DNA from: Delphinapterus leucas | Lineage: Eukaryota > Chordata > Mammalia > Artiodactyla > Monodontidae | Length of the DNA: 64,000 nucleotides | NCBI RefSeq assembly: GCF_002288925.2 | Contig: NW_022098069.1 | Location: 82,058,380-82,122,379, forward strand | Direction of reading: 5' to 3' | In this document: piece after piece, positions 11,456 to 24,904 of the stretch | Numbering within the stretch: position 1 is the first letter of the stretch | How the letters are laid out: every line of letters begins with the position of its first letter | The notes under the pieces: generated by a model | The model's input: only the letters and a program-made list of their open reading frames with translations | The model's database searches: none | What the model was told of the DNA's origin: nothing | Translations under genes and position numbers: made by a program

Positions 11456-12589
11456 TTTATTAATAATACTTAAATAAGTTAAGTCACTTGCTAATATCTC
11501 ACAGCAGCGGCACAAAAACTAGAACCTTACGTTTTGTATATGTCAGCTTGAGGTTTTCTGTTAAACACTGTATCTCTACAGTCAGCTTTTCCATTATACA
11601 CTGTATCTCTACAGTATTATACTCATGGTGTCCTTAGGAGTCCGATTAATCTTCGTATCTTTGTTTTTTTAACATTTTGTGGGCTAATTCTATACACTTG
11701 GCAAATCCCACTATCTTTTTTCTAAACTCCAGATTCTTCGTGGCAGACAATACTCAAGCACCTATTTTGCCCACTTTCTATAGATTTTTCCTATTACTTT
11801 TGCAGTCTTGTTTATAGAGACAGAGCTAAATCAATAATTCAGATATACCAGCTTCAATAAAGCCACACGAAAAAATATTTAACTTCAATGTAAAGTTGTA
11901 CTTCTAAACAAGACAGAGTAACAAGAACTATATTTTTCTTCCTGTCTGAAGCAACTGAAAATCTGGACAAGATATATAAAACAACAGTTCTTAATACACT
12001 GGACATCAGAGAGTCTGAAATAAGGAGGTTTAGAACATGCTACCCCAAAATATGTTGGTTTGGCATATTGGCTATTTTGAGCTAAAGGTATTGGGAAAAC
12101 AGCAGGTGAAAGAAGAGTGTGCTGACTTCCCCTTTTCTTCCTAAAAGCAAGGGATTAAAAAAAAAACCCAAGGAAGTTCAAGGCCAAGAGAAATCTTACA
12201 TACAAACATACCTTGTTAAAATAACCCTAACTTCCCTTTACCCTCGCCAAATATATTAGCTACTTTGCCACAATTAATACTCTTTGTTCAACCTAGAATA
12301 TAAGCATTTAGGCCTAACCATTTGGGTCTTCATTTTCCTATGGAAGGCTCAAAAGTACATGTAAAAGTAAACATATGCTTTTCTCCTGTTGATCTATCTT
12401 ATGTCAACTTAATTTTCAGGACTAGCTGGAGAGCTTAAGAGGGCACAGGAAAAGTTTTACTTCCCTTCACAATGAATGACAGTGATCCTTGCACAACTGG
12501 AAATAAATATGATAGTGCCTACCATGCCCTAGCTTATTTTTCTAAAGAGAGTTTTCAGGCCATAGTGTAGAGAGGGGAAAGCTGGGACA
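11456..12589. other. No gene seen
   Basis: Unique AT-rich DNA. It contains an 18-bp exact direct repeat (acactgtatctctacagt) at 11565 and 11598. No open frame of note. Confidence 0.5.
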
Positions 12590-13765
12590 GGCTAAAAAGA
12601 GTTCAAATCATACAAAATATCTTATCTGACCACAGTGGAATTAAATTAGAAATGAACAATAGAGGAATCTCTGGAAAATCTCCAAATATTTGGAAATTAA
12701 ATAACACTCTACTAAACAACCCATGGATGAAAGAAGAAATCAGAAGTGAAATTAGAAAGGCTTGTAAGTTAAATGAAAACACACATATCAAAATTTGTGT
12801 GATGCAGGACATATATACACTAACAAATGTGAAATAGATAGCTAGTGGGAAGCAGCCGCATAACACAGGGAGATCAGCTCAGTGCTTTGTGTCCATCTAG
12901 AGGGGTAGGATAGGGAGAGTGGGAGGGAGATGCAAGAGGGAGAAGATATGGGAATATATGTATATGTATAGCTGATTCACTTTGTTATACAGCAGAAACT
13001 AGCACAACATTGTAAAGCAATTATACTCCAATAAAGGTGTTAAAAAAAAAAATCTGTGTGATGCAGACAAAGCAATACATGAGGAAAATGTATAGCATTT
13101 ATAATGCTATACATTTAGAAAAAGAGGCCTATATTAGAAAAAAAGAAAGGTATCAGTTTCCACCTGGAGAAAAAGAAAAGCAAAATAAATCTGAAGTAAT
13201 CAGATAAAAGAAAAAATCTCAGAGTGGAAATCAGTGCAACAGAAATCAGTAAAACAATGGAGAAAATTAATTGCTATAACCCAAATCTGTTTATTTTAGA
13301 AGATTAATAAAATCTACAAACTACTAACCGTACTGATTAGGAGTAGAAAAAGACATAAATTATCAATAGCAGAAATGAGAGAGATGATACCATTACTGAT
13401 TTTACAGATATTAAGTGAATCATAAGGGAATATTATGAACAAAGTTATGTTAATACATACATTTGACAACTTAAATAAAACGGATAAATTCCTTGAAAGA
13501 CACAAATTGCCAACTCAATAAAAAAATAGCCTGAATAGTCTTATATATACTAAAGAAATTAAACTTGAAATAAAAATCTTCCCACAAAGAGAAGTGATAG
13601 GGAAGGATTACAAAGGGGAATTAGGAAATGTTTGGAAATGGATAGATAGGTTCATTACTTTTATTGTGGTGATGTTTTCAAAGGTGAATACATATGTCAA
13701 GACATCAAATTGTACATTTTATATGCAGTTTATTGACTATTAATGAAACATAAAAATGTGATGTA
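12590..13765 (+). pseudogene. Old L1M ORF2 fragment and 3' end, interrupted by a younger L1 tail
   Basis: 12600-12807 and 13067-13590 encode a degraded piece of L1 ORF2. The left part covers the end of the endonuclease domain: frame 12652-12837 reads MNNRGISGKSPNIWKLNN, preceded by a 'ctgaccacagtggaatt' site corresponding to the conserved SDH region. Both parts contain stops and frameshifts. From about 13590 the sequence resembles an L1M 3' end ('catatgtcaagacatcaaattgtacattttatatgcagtttattg'). A second L1 fragment (12808-13048) is inserted within it. Confidence 0.7.
12808..13048 (+). mobile_element. 5'-truncated L1 3' end nested in older L1
   Basis: It starts 'gacatatatacactaac' and ends '...caattatactccaataaagg' plus a poly(A) run. 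The flanks carry an 18-bp target-site duplication matching at 17 positions: aaaatttgtgtgatgcag at 12790-12807 and aaaatctgtgtgatgcag at 13049-13066. This is direct evidence of target-primed reverse transcription into an older L1M. Confidence 0.93.
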
Positions 13766-13844
13766 AAAAACACTGATTACATTTAGCAAGGCTGTGATAG
13801 TTAGTAGTCAGTTTATTCAAGAGGATACCAGAAATTAACAATCA

Positions 13845-14389
13845 GGTGGATAAAGAAGATGTGGCACATATATACAATGGAATATTACTCAGTCATAAAA
13901 AGAAACGAAATTGAATTATTTGTAGTGAGGTGGATGGACTTAGAGTCTGTCATACAGAGTGAAGTAAGCCAGGAAGAGAAAAACAAATACCGTATGCTAA
14001 CACATATATATGGAATCTAAAACAAAAAAATGGTTATGAAGAACCCAGGGGCAGGACAGGAATAAAGATGCAGATATAGAGAATGGACTTGAGGACACTG
14101 GGAGGGGGAAGGGTAAGCTGAGACGGAGTGAGAGAGTGGCATGGACTTATATATACTACTAAATGTAAAATAGATAGCTAGGGGGAAGCAACCGCATAGC
14201 ACAGGGAGATCAGCTCAGTGCTTTGTGACCACCTAGAGGGATGGGATAGGGAGGGTGTGAGGGAGACGCAAGAGGGAGGAGAGATGGGGATATGTGTATA
14301 TGTATGGCTGATTCACTTTGTTATACAGCAGAAACTAACACACAATTGTAAAGCAATTATACTCCAATAAAGATGCTAAAAAAAAAAAA
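13845..14389 (+). mobile_element. 5'-truncated cetartiodactyl L1 3' end
   Basis: It begins in the last part of ORF2 ('tggataaagaagatgtggcacatata...ggaatattactcagtcataaaaagaaacg') and runs through the full 3' UTR to a poly(A) tail. The ORF2 C-terminus stays readable up to the normal stop after 'ggaatctaa' (about 14018). The flanks have a loosely matching pair (agaaattaacaatca / agaagtaaataaacatca) that may be an eroded duplication. Confidence 0.88.
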
Positions 14390-14402
14390 GAAGTAAATAA
14401 AC

Positions 14403-14421
14403 ATCACACACACACACACAA
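14403..14421. repeat. Short (CA)n tract
   Basis: About eight CA units directly after the L1 poly(A) tail. Confidence 0.8.
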
Positions 14422-15648
14422 AAAGAAGAGGACTTGGAACTCAAAAAAGAAATCAGAAACATACAACTCCAACCTTTGAAAGTGGTCAAAAGAGAACATT
14501 CAAGCAGAGTAAAAATGCTTCAAGTTTGATGACATTGTAGATATTCTAGAAGTGTTATTTTCCTTCTTTGGGTCAAATGTGATTATTTGAATTTCTGACT
14601 GAAAACACCTGATATTTTAAAAAATTTTGTGTTTACCAATGGAGAGAGAAAACTATAATAACTGTTACTGAAAGCAATCAGAGAGGAAGAATCCCTCAAT
14701 GTCAGAGTGTGGACAGTCTGTTCATCTCTCTCAGTTGTTTATCACTAATATCTGCCCACTTCTCTCATAGGCCACTTGTGAGAATAAAATAAAATAATGT
14801 ATCTGAAAAAAGTTTTTCCTATAAAGTGTTTAAACTTTCTAATACTTTGAGTGAGCAAAACTCACAGGGTGGAATGGAAAATATCTTTATTCTTTTCTAG
14901 AATCTGCCTGTATGTATCCATTCAAAGGTGATTATTTCAACCTCCAGCCCCCCAACCCTTCCACATTTCTAGTTTATATGGAATCTAGGGAAAGTCCCAT
15001 GATTTTTCTGATAAAGTTCACATAATCAGAAGGTCTTCTTCAGTCTCCCAGGCAGTTCTGGGACATTAATGACTATGTTCCGCCCAGGGTAATAGCAACA
15101 CTGTACTGAATTTAGTGCTAAAGCTTCTTCCCTGATTCATACTGACCACCTACAGTAGAGGAAGCTAGAATGAATGACTGTCTCCTTCCCTTTTTCTCCT
15201 GTTTGTGCTTCAAAACATCTTCCCTCAGCTTGCTACTGTAGATGTGCTACCTCTCCAGAATCTAAACAGGGGAGGTAGAACAGGACAAAGGGCAGGAGAG
15301 TTCCTACATAACAGGTACCAGTATGGCTGTCTTGGGGTTTAAAGCAGACCCTTTCCCTTACAGGAGCATTCATGAGTTCTTGGGAGACCCTCATTACAGG
15401 AAATCTTTTACTAGCAGCTCTCAGTGCAGGTATTCCTTGGATGGTTGTTTAGAATTCTTCTCTAAGCCCTTGGGTATCTGACTGTATACTGCCAACATCT
15501 TTCAGTTGAGTTTTCTTTGCCTTTTTAAGCAGTCCTCTTGAACACAATCTAAAATGACCCTCTAACCACTCTTATTCTCCTGTGGTTCACAATCTGTCCC
15601 TGGGAAACTACCCAAACTTTGCTGTCATTCAGAGTGCAATTGCATGCT
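14422..15648. other. No gene seen
   Basis: Unique-looking sequence without recognisable repeats or coding signal. Confidence 0.5.
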
Positions 15649-16104
15649 GTATTTGTTTCCTAGGGCTGCCGTAACAAAGTACCACAAACTTGGTGGGTTA
15701 AAATAATAGAAATATATTGTCTCCCAATTCTGGAGACTTGAAGCCCAAAAGAAGGTGTTGGCAGGACCATGCTCACTCAGAAACCTGTAGGGGAAAATCA
15801 GTCCTGGCCTCTTGTACCTTCTGGTACTTGCCAGTAACCCTTGGCATTCCTTGGCTTGTAGATACATCACTCCAGTCTCTGTCTCTGTCATCACATGGCC
15901 ATTATCTCGCTGTGTGTCTCCGTCTCTCCTCTTCTTATAAGGACACTAGTCTTACTGATTAGGACCCAGGGTAATTCAGTATTGCCTCATCTTGACTTGT
16001 TTACATCTACAAAGACCCTATTTCCAAATTAGGTTACACTTACAGGTTTTGAGGGTCGGGACTTCAACATAGTTTTTGGAGGGGAAGCAATTCAACCCAT
16101 AACA
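15649..16104 (-). repeat. Solo LTR of the ERVL-MaLR (MLT1/MST) type
   Basis: Complement of a MaLR LTR: the plus strand runs 'tttcctagggctgccgtaacaaagtaccacaaact ... ctcctcttcttataagga ... gggacttcaacatag ... caattcaacccataaca'. The minus-strand start is tgttatggg. It is a second copy of the family at 1.4 kb. Open frames across it (81-89 codons) are repeat-derived. Confidence 0.8.
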
Positions 16105-18783
16105 CATACCAATCATTCCAATGGTACCCCTAAGCTCTACTGCCATTGGATCCTCAACCCGACGCTCACCTTTCAGATTTCTCAGGCATGAGACAAGCAC
16201 CAACCTCAGCGTCCTTCAAGCTCTCTGAATGGTTTCTTTAGAGCTCCTCTTATTGCACTGAAGTAAGAGTCAAACATCGCCTTCCCACCCAACACCCACT
16301 TCCTCTAAATTCCCACATAGATGGTTCAGCATCTCCTTTTGGAACATGGGAAGAGGTAGCACCTATTATATTAGGACCTCAGTTAAAACTGAAGCTGAAA
16401 TAGCTCAATATTTCCATATACAGTTGTGAGAGTGATTTAACTCTCCCATGCTTCTGTTAAAGCAGATATATACCAAGTACATCAGAAATTTCATTCTCAA
16501 AGGTTTAAATAAAAAGAATACATCCCCCAAAGTGAGAGTTTTTGCCTTCTCTATTGCTCCCTTAATGGGTGAAGCCAGATGATCTTTATTAAAATGTTGT
16601 GTGGTATTACTGGCTCACAAATACATAGTGTGATCATGGGTAATAAACCCCAAAGCACTATAACTGAAATCAATAAATCATGCAGAAGACTAAAATTAGC
16701 CTGTACCCTAAAAAGGCATCACTCCAAATTACTTTTGTTAAATAAATAATAAAATTTGACGTCTTTCACCTAATTGGCTTGTAGGTGAAATTTAGACGAG
16801 AATTAAAATGGTTGAAAACAAGCATTAAAGAGCAAAAGTGAAGGTAGAAACTTAAAAGATGGGAGTAATCAAGAAACTGAATAACTGTTTTAAGAGTTAT
16901 TGAATACATTTAAAATAATAAATAAAATTAAATTAAATAAAAGGTAGAGTAAAAAGTGGCTTTATTTCACATGACTCATAAAGACAACTAACTTTTGTAG
17001 AATCTAAGAAAACTGTTAGCTGCACATATAAAAGCTAAGATTACATGACTGTATTTGTAATCATTCCTTTTTCTTTTTTTTTTGTAATCATTCTTGAGAT
17101 GTGGAATGGACATTATCACATACTTATAACATGCACTGCTACCCACCACATACCTCATGGACCCATTGATCATAATTTTATCTGCTAAGTTCCAAGAGCT
17201 ACATGAACTCTACTTGAGAGAGGATAATGATAGTTCATTCTTCTTTTCTAAGTTTCATCAGATAACATCTTTTTTTTTTCTGCCACTACATACATCCATT
17301 CGAGCTTAACTGCATATGTCCAAACTCCATCATTGAGTCAAAAAAGCTACTTGGTAGTATTAAAAATTTTTGTACACATGTATAGTAACATCTCTCCCCC
17401 CTGACTGCCTGCATTTACACACAATTAACTTAAACTGATTCCCTAATATGTGATTTATTCAACAATATCAAATCACATTATTCTCTGCTTAGTACTTTTT
17501 GTAAGTCAGGCCAGCATCAGGACTTCCTGTAACATGTACATGGTTAGAATTACAAAATATTCTTGGGAAAACCCAGCTGTGGCATTCTCTCACTTCCTTA
17601 TTTCGTCTACTCCAACCTCTAGCTCTTTGAGACTCTCCATTCTCCCACAGAATCTGTTTCCAATAAGCTCTATTTAGTTTCCCTTTAATGAATGAAAGTT
17701 GTCAAACTGATCTCATCTCCAACTCATTATCCAAACTTGCTGTAGCTTTGAATGGATTTTCCAAACATATGCTGTGTTTGAGCAACAAATACTCCACGCA
17801 GGGCAGGGTTCACTTATACGGAGCTAAATGGACAACCTTAGAAAATTTGGGAGGTAGAAACAATAGTTTTCGTTCACCTTTTCTAAGCATCATTTTCTCC
17901 CTCTTCTTGTCTGCCCTCCTCTGCCAGCAAGATGCCTTTTATTCCTCAGCTCTCTGGCACTAACATGACGGTCATTGTGAAAATGACCTAAATTCATTTA
18001 CAAGAAGGCATTATATGCCTAATAACTTATACCTTAGGAATAGTTACATTTCTAAATAATACAAAGGGAAGAAACTCTTTAAAAATGGGAACCAGTACAA
18101 AAAAAATCAATGAATTCTAGAACTGGAAGAAACACAAATCCTTCCTTGGATCTCATGGTATTCAAGTGTCCAGAAGATATTTTTTGAGAGCCAATATGTA
18201 CTCTCATGATAACATTCTTTTATTTTATCCCAACCTGTTCTATACCAATATTACTTGGACATCTGTCTATTTCTCTCGGCCGGAATAATAGCCTTTTTAG
18301 TATTGACATGATAAATATTTGAGGAATTTAATTCAGCTCTATCCAGTTCCTCACTTTATAGTTAAGGGAAAGAATATGCTGGAATGTTAGGGGACTTTCC
18401 CAAGAGCATACATGTGGTGAGTGGAAAGCAGGTGAAAACTACTAGCATTTTAGGCATTGGTACAGAAAAATACCAATGATACAAACCTAGAATAATGTGG
18501 GAGGAGGGTGACCAGGCTGGCAGAGGATGTAAACACAGTTGTATGGAAAATGGCTAGAGTATTAGGGGATCTTAGGCCTTGAGCATAAAGAATTTCAGGG
18601 GGCCTGTAAATGCTATTTTCAAATCCTTGAAGATATTTAATACGGTAAATGCATTTTCTTGTGTGTGTCTATCTTCAGAGACAATAATAAACCAAAGTTT
18701 TGGGGAAGTGAAAAGAAACCAGATAACTATCAGTTTAGGTATAACTGATTTATTGTATCAGCTGGACTCGTAGGGTGCAACTA
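16105..18783. other. No gene seen; AT-rich
   Basis: About 2.7 kb with no recognised element, apart from a possible MIR-like fragment (minus) near 18330-18440 ('cagttcctcactttatag...ggggactttcccaagagcatacatg'). Open frames up to 91 codons have no recognised motif. Confidence 0.45.
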
Positions 18784-18942
18784 GAAAGACAGAAAGGAGA
18801 GGAGAGGAAAGGAAAGGAAAGGAAAGGAAGGGGAAAGGAAAGGAAAGGAAGGGGAAAGGAAGGAAAGGAAGAAAAGGGAAGGGAAGGAAGAGAAAAGGGA
18901 AGGGAAGGGAAAAGGAAAGGGAAGGGAAGGGAAGGAAGAAGA
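18784..18942. repeat. Purine-only (GGAAA/GGGAA)n tract
   Basis: About 160 bp of almost uninterrupted purines on the plus strand, made of aggaa, aggaaa and gggaa units. Lys/Arg/Glu/Gly and Ser/Phe/Pro/Leu 'proteins' read from it are artefacts. Such mirror-symmetric purine tracts can form triplex (H-DNA) structures. Confidence 0.95.
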
Positions 18943-19929
18943 AAACTTTCCCTCTGCCATTCAAACACACTTATGGGATTCCTCTCTCCCCAACGTTGAT
19001 GACATCTAGGGCTACTCTCTCAGCCCCATTTAGTCACAAGAACAATCTCATTTCAATAATTTTAAAAGTCCCCTCCAATAATATAAAAATTCCGAACCTT
19101 ATCCTCTTTGAAGCTCCCCCTTCCCTCCCTTCCCCTGTATCTGGGCTGGAATCAGAAATGCATGAGTGACTGACCTCCTCTCTCTTCCCAGTTCTCCCTC
19201 TTTTCCTCACTCCCTGGCTACTCGTTTGATGGCTCCAGGGCCAGACCCAGGTAGTGAATGAAGATTAGAAGGAAATGGCTTGGTTGTGTTAGGTTGGCAG
19301 AATTACTGTGACTGACTGTCTCACTGATGTTTTTGCAGACTCCTTGGAGCTCTTCTACTGAGGATCCCCATCTGAAGGTCACTCAGCCTGAGCAAGGCTG
19401 CTTCCCCAGCTGGCTTCTTAGGATTAATCTGGACTCCTGGTGATCACCTCTGCTGAGGACTTCTTGTCCCTTTAGTCAGTCCTTTTGGGTAGGATTCCTT
19501 TCAGCCTGAGCTACAGTCAGTTCCCTTCAAGTCTACATGTTGGTGAGGACATAGCTGGAGCAAATGCAGCTCCTTCCCAGAGATTCTCTTCCCTCTACCA
19601 CCAGGAAGGGGCAGCTCCAGTCACAGCCTCTCATCATTAGACTGTAACCTAGCAGGACCCTATGGGACCTTCCCAGGACAGACCCCCTCCCCCCATGTCC
19701 TCTGCCTGCCTCTTGTTTGTAGAAAAGCTGCAGTCTCCCAGGCCTCCCCTGAGTCACAGAAGCCTGGCTCAAGAATTTATGACCAAAAGGATGTGAACAT
19801 GTAATGACAAAAGTAGCAGTTGGGCCAGGAGAACTGGTAACAATTTAAACAGTAAATTATCCATATGACCCTCACAGAATCTTTAGCTCCTCACTGAAAT
19901 ACATCGATAGCAGTATCTGATGCACATTT
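18943..19929. other. No gene seen
   Basis: Moderately GC-richer unique sequence. The 79-codon minus-strand frame at 19533-19772 has no recognised motif. Confidence 0.45.
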
Positions 19930-20303
19930 CCTGAGTTGTTTTACAGATACTAAAACCCCATACGGTTGGAAGTTAACTACTTGATGACCATGAGACCGAC
20001 TAGAGCCTGAGGATTGAGATTAATCACGTTAACCCCTTGACACCGCCCTGTTACCTCACCATCAACCAGTCAGAGAATCGTGCACGAGTTGATCACACAC
20101 CCTGCAACTCCCCTCCCTCACCTTGCCTTTAAAAATATTTCCCTGAAACCCATCAGGAAGTGCAGGTTTTCTAAGCATTAGCTGCCCCAACTCCTTGTCT
20201 GGAGCCTTACAATAAACACTGCACTTTCCTTCACCACAACCCAGTGTCAGTAGATTGGTTTTACTGTGAGAGGACCACCAGACCTAAGTTTGGTTTGGTA
20301 ACA
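19930..20303 (+). repeat. ERV1-type solo LTR
   Basis: The 3' part is clear: 'ctcaccatcaaccagtcagag', TATA-like 'ctttaaaaatatttccc', polyadenylation signal in 'ttacaataaacactgcact', then 'cagtagattggttttactg' and the terminal 'ggtttggtaaca' with CA end. No primer-binding site or retroviral gene follows. The 5' edge is uncertain by about 50 bp. Confidence 0.65.
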
Positions 20304-23300
20304 AGACTGTTTGAGAACAACCTGAGTAACATGTCATTAAACATCAAGAGCTTGACCAACACACATGTCAACCAGGGAAACCTCTCTGCTCATTGAAATC
20401 TGATCCCTCCCTAAAGCTTTCTCACTTAAAGTGGGGAGGAAAATACTTACTTCTTCTTCCCCCATCCCAGCAACACACAGAAATTGCTCTCCAAAGAAAT
20501 ATCTTCCCTAAAGTTTTTTCAACCTCAATCTTTCATATAGGCTTGCAGGTGGGTAATAGTCAATACAGGCAGGATCTAACTCCTTTGCCAGATTTTGCAA
20601 GTCTAGCTCCTTGATTTAGAATGTTTTGTTCTCCAATTTGGGCCTCTGGAGAAAACAGAATATACCACCGAACATCCTGTCGCTTAAATAAATTTTTCAA
20701 TAATTATAGCAGTTCAGAAAATGCAATTGTCAGCCTTGTGAACACTGACAGAGTTCAGGCAGAGGCTGGATCTCGATCCGAGACTGTCAGAGCGTAGGTA
20801 AAGCTCCAGCACAAATTGGGAAGACAGTCATCTCAAAGGTACCTTTAGCTCTTAAGACTTAACGATCTACAGGCTGCCTCTGTATAGGATGAGCAGAGAG
20901 GTTTCCCTAGTTTTCAAGGACAAACAGAGGGAAGAACATCAACAGAAAACCAGAATATGATGTGACTCAATAAACATCTCCACATATCCGACTCAGCTAT
21001 CGTTTACTTGATCTCTTCTCATTTTGTTTGAATTGGCATGTCATGATGGCACCAAGCTTGTTATTTCAACTTTAACATAAGATCCCTAGAGGGGTAAAAG
21101 GAGAGTTCTGGGTTCATATACACCAAGGATTCAGATAATCAAAAGAAGTTTAAAAATAAAACAGTAACAACATAGGAATAGTTATGTGGAAATAGCCAAC
21201 ATCACTCTATTTGAAAATAATTACTAATAATTATAATAATAACATAATTTTGTTCTTCCTTTCCCTCAGGCTCCTTCATTTTAATTGCACTTTGGTATTT
21301 TCTTTCTAAGGCCAGATATTATCTAACACATTTAGATAGGTCCTTCTTGCCTCTCACAAAGTTGCTTCGGTTTGATTTCTGTTCAGTAACTGAAAGAAAT
21401 ATTTAAATTCTAGCATAGTTTTTTTTCAAATCCTCTTGCTCTGGAGTTCATCAACACATGCACTTTTTTGCTCTTTCTGAGAAAACCTGGATGCGGAATA
21501 CATTACTTCTCTAAGTGGTCCTAAGGAATTCACACACACACACACAAATACACAATCTATGAGCAATGTAGATTTTCCAGCATTTTCATAAGTGAGATGG
21601 GTGGAAAGGTTAACATTTTATACTCCAAAACAAACAACTTGAAACCCCTCAGATGTTTCTGCCTCTAACATCCTGTTCAGCTAAACCTCCATTGAAGACT
21701 TTGTTTCTTCTTTTGACCTCGCCCTTCCCTCCTGCAGTATTAGACCCTGTGCTCTTTTCTCCTCTCCCAGATTTCCCTCAGAAACTTCCAATTCTTCTCT
21801 CCTTTATATGTAGAGTAAATCCTCTCTACCTCAGTGCCTACCACGCATTTTGCACATCTGAACACATCCCCGACATGTTGAGCCAACAAACTCCCTTATG
21901 ACACAAACTTCCTTCCTAAGAATACACTGTAAACACCCCCTTTGATTGCCAGAACATGCTCACCTGGCCTACCCTCCCACTTCCCTAGAGGTTCATCCAG
22001 ATAGTCTAGTGAAGGAGACGTTCTCCCTCTAGATATGCCAGCCGAGTGAAAGAACGCACATTTTCTTCCTGAGTTGTTTCTCTGTCCTGTCAACTAAAGT
22101 TTAATGAATAATTTCTGGTAGTCACAGCAGAGAATTCAATCAGATGACACGAACACATGACCAAGCAGTCTCTGAGTTAGTTGTGGAAAGTGAACTGGAC
22201 GGTACCACCACCGTCCTGTGCCCTGGGTCTTGAAAGGTCATGAGTCCTCATGCCCCGGAGTCTTCGCCAACGGGAACTGTTTCCTTTCCAGGACCCACAT
22301 TTCTCATGGCCCTGAGAATTACATTCCACGAGATGATTTTTCTTTCCAACCGTACACCTACAAACTTGTTCAGATGAAAAGAATGACAACATGGTGCAGA
22401 TAATCATACCCTGAATTTATAGGGCACTTTTCTGAGGAACTCAGAATTCTTCTCGAGGATCTAAGACTCCCCATCATTTCCCTCCCCTATATATCATCAA
22501 CTGAAAACTAATGATTGGACCCATCATTGAAGACTTAGTTCAAGGGTTTAAATACATCTTTAACAGCTAGCCCTAAATACAGAGTTCTAGCATATTCCAA
22601 GAGCGACGAAATAGGAAGCTGACAGCCAGCTATGGTGCCTACGGTGGTTGTAAAGGACTTTACTTTCTGCCTGAGTAAGGTATTAAGACATGTGTCAGGG
22701 CTCGTTAGGGAAGGTGTTGAGCCACTGTCAGCCCCCAAATGATTACAGACCACAGTTTCTTTTAAGACGTGCTCCCCATTTCCTGCACGGTGGTACCTGC
22801 CTATCACCACCTGCTCTGTCACGCTGCCGGCAGAGTGCAAGGGACAGGCCTGGATCACCTGAGGTTAATGATTCCCTGGGGCTTCCTCCACAGTTTACAC
22901 ATGCTAACATTCTCCTGCTGGATTATCACCTGCCAGCTTCCACAGGGAAAGAAAGAAGTGCATGGTGGGTCCAAATTACTGGTAGACTTCACCACCGATT
23001 GTGTGTGTGAGCGTGTGTTTCATCAACAGTGTTGCTGTAGTACCATTAGATTAAGTTGGAAAAGGAAGAACCAAAGGGAAGGGAAGAACTTGAATCAAAA
23101 TCATCTCTCCAAAGGTATGTCATTGAACCAGAGAAGGGATGCCCTGCAAGCGTTGAAAATGCTATTTTTAAGGGCTACTTGCATAGACAGATATTCTGCT
23201 CAGTTGCTTTAGAGTGTTTTGCCATGCGCAGATAGGCGCAAACACACATAAAAACACACAGCAAGAACTTTCATCTGTTCTTAAATACTGCCTTGACTAG

Positions 23301-24904
23301 GAAAGCTCAGGTCTTTATGTGGTTAGGAGACGGTAATTTGGGCACAGCAAGGCTGCTCTTTATGTTGAGAAAATGAAAGCCCTTTGGAGATTAATAGGAC
23401 GGTGGGTCTTCGTTCATTTTGCAAGGGCACAGCCATGCTGATTCCCGCACTGTAGCAATTTAAGGGGAGCAAGAATCAGCTTCACCTGAGAGAAATGAAT
23501 CATGAAGCAATCTTCCCCAGACTGCCCCCATTCCTTCAGTCCTCCGCAAGCCCTCCGGTTTGCTATGTCAACTCCCATCTCCTCCAGATACTTCTGAGAA
23601 AAGTTCACTCACACTAGACATCTCAGTAAATATAAAGTACATGAAGGGGTCAGACATCTTGCCCAACAAATTAGCAAGTTTGATTTAGCATATTTGAACT
23701 CCCTGAAGTGGTATTTGGAATCTCCTGGGATGTTTCCTTCCTACAGCAAAGGTGATGCCAAAAAACTGTTTCCCCAAAATGCATTCATCCCATGTTTCAG
23801 GTCCATCCACAGGAAAACACAACCGCCCTGCTGTAGCTCCCCCTGCCTGGGTCCCTAATGAGGTTCTGCTATTCTCCAATTCCTATAAGTGGCCAATCTT
23901 TTACTACATCTTGGGCTTACAGCTGTGTGGCTTTTGGGTTGGGACTACTTTTTAAAAGCCATGCCTAAAGGCAATTCATTGGATCCGAGAGTTATATCTT
24001 GACTTCCTCTTTTATCATTTCCCAGTCAGATTTGGGCTACAGGTGAAATCCTGCAGTTACTTTGTTTAACATTAAAAGTAATTTCAGTTTCCTGCCAGAA
24101 ACTGGTCTTACTGATCATGTTACTGCTAAGAAGCCTGGAGAATCATGACTTTCACCTCACTTTTAGTAGTGAAAGATGGCAGATAATCCTAATTAAGAAA
24201 GAAACACGGATGGGGAGAAAGACTGCAATACAGAACAAGAAGAATTAACAACTCTACTGTAGCAGCTATTTCCATAACCCAAAAGAGAAAGGGAAATTGT
24301 CAAGGCGGCAGGAACTGCTTTCAAGAGTAGAGCAGAGATGCAGCAAAATTTACTCAGATCCACTTCTTTCTTCAGCTCAGCTGAGGATTTCCATTTAATT
24401 TAGTACTGCCAAACCTATAGTTCAGTAGGGAATGCCACAGATTCTGAAAGGAAGATGATTTGCATTCAAGAAGCAAAAATGGTATATCTCACTATGGCAT
24501 TAAGTAAATTTGCATTCAAAAGATCTGAAGATATTTTCCCCTAGGCATTATTTCTTCTTTCCTTTTCTTCAAATAAAAATCTTCAGTTTGAGGACTCAGA
24601 GATGATGTAGAAATGCCAGTGACTGCAGGACTGTGACCTGCTGCAGTAGACAGCCAGCCTCTTGACTTGGGTGTCCGATGCTGTTGGCAAACCACTGAGG
24701 GCTTGTTCATTACAGCCCTGGGTAATGGCAATGAACGTTATCCAGGGCAGCATACCAAGAATGCCGAATCTGAACGCAGCACAGAGAAAACCCAGGAACG
24801 TCAACGAATTGTTACCTTTTTGTTATATGGCTCCCATAACAGAAAACAGATGTCTTACGTACATGCAATAAAGAACAGGAAGTAAATTTCTCTCTAGACT
24901 GTTA
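20304..24904. other. No gene seen; long unique stretch
   Basis: About 4.6 kb lacking recognisable LINE, SINE or LTR apart from a short (CA)n at 21533-21545. The longest open frames are 147 codons (22769-23212, plus) and 107 codons (22535-22858, minus). Neither shows a known domain, signal peptide or compositional bias of a real protein, and they overlap on opposite strands. I read them as chance. Confidence 0.5.

Noticed and set aside
18750..18999. Lys/Arg/Glu/Gly-rich and Ser/Phe/Pro/Leu-rich 'proteins'
   Set aside because: Translations of the purine-only simple repeat in different frames.
22769..23212. 147-codon plus-strand open frame
   Set aside because: No domain, no signal peptide, no splice context, and overlapped by other frames of similar length. 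In 64 kb of two-strand sequence a few such frames are expected.
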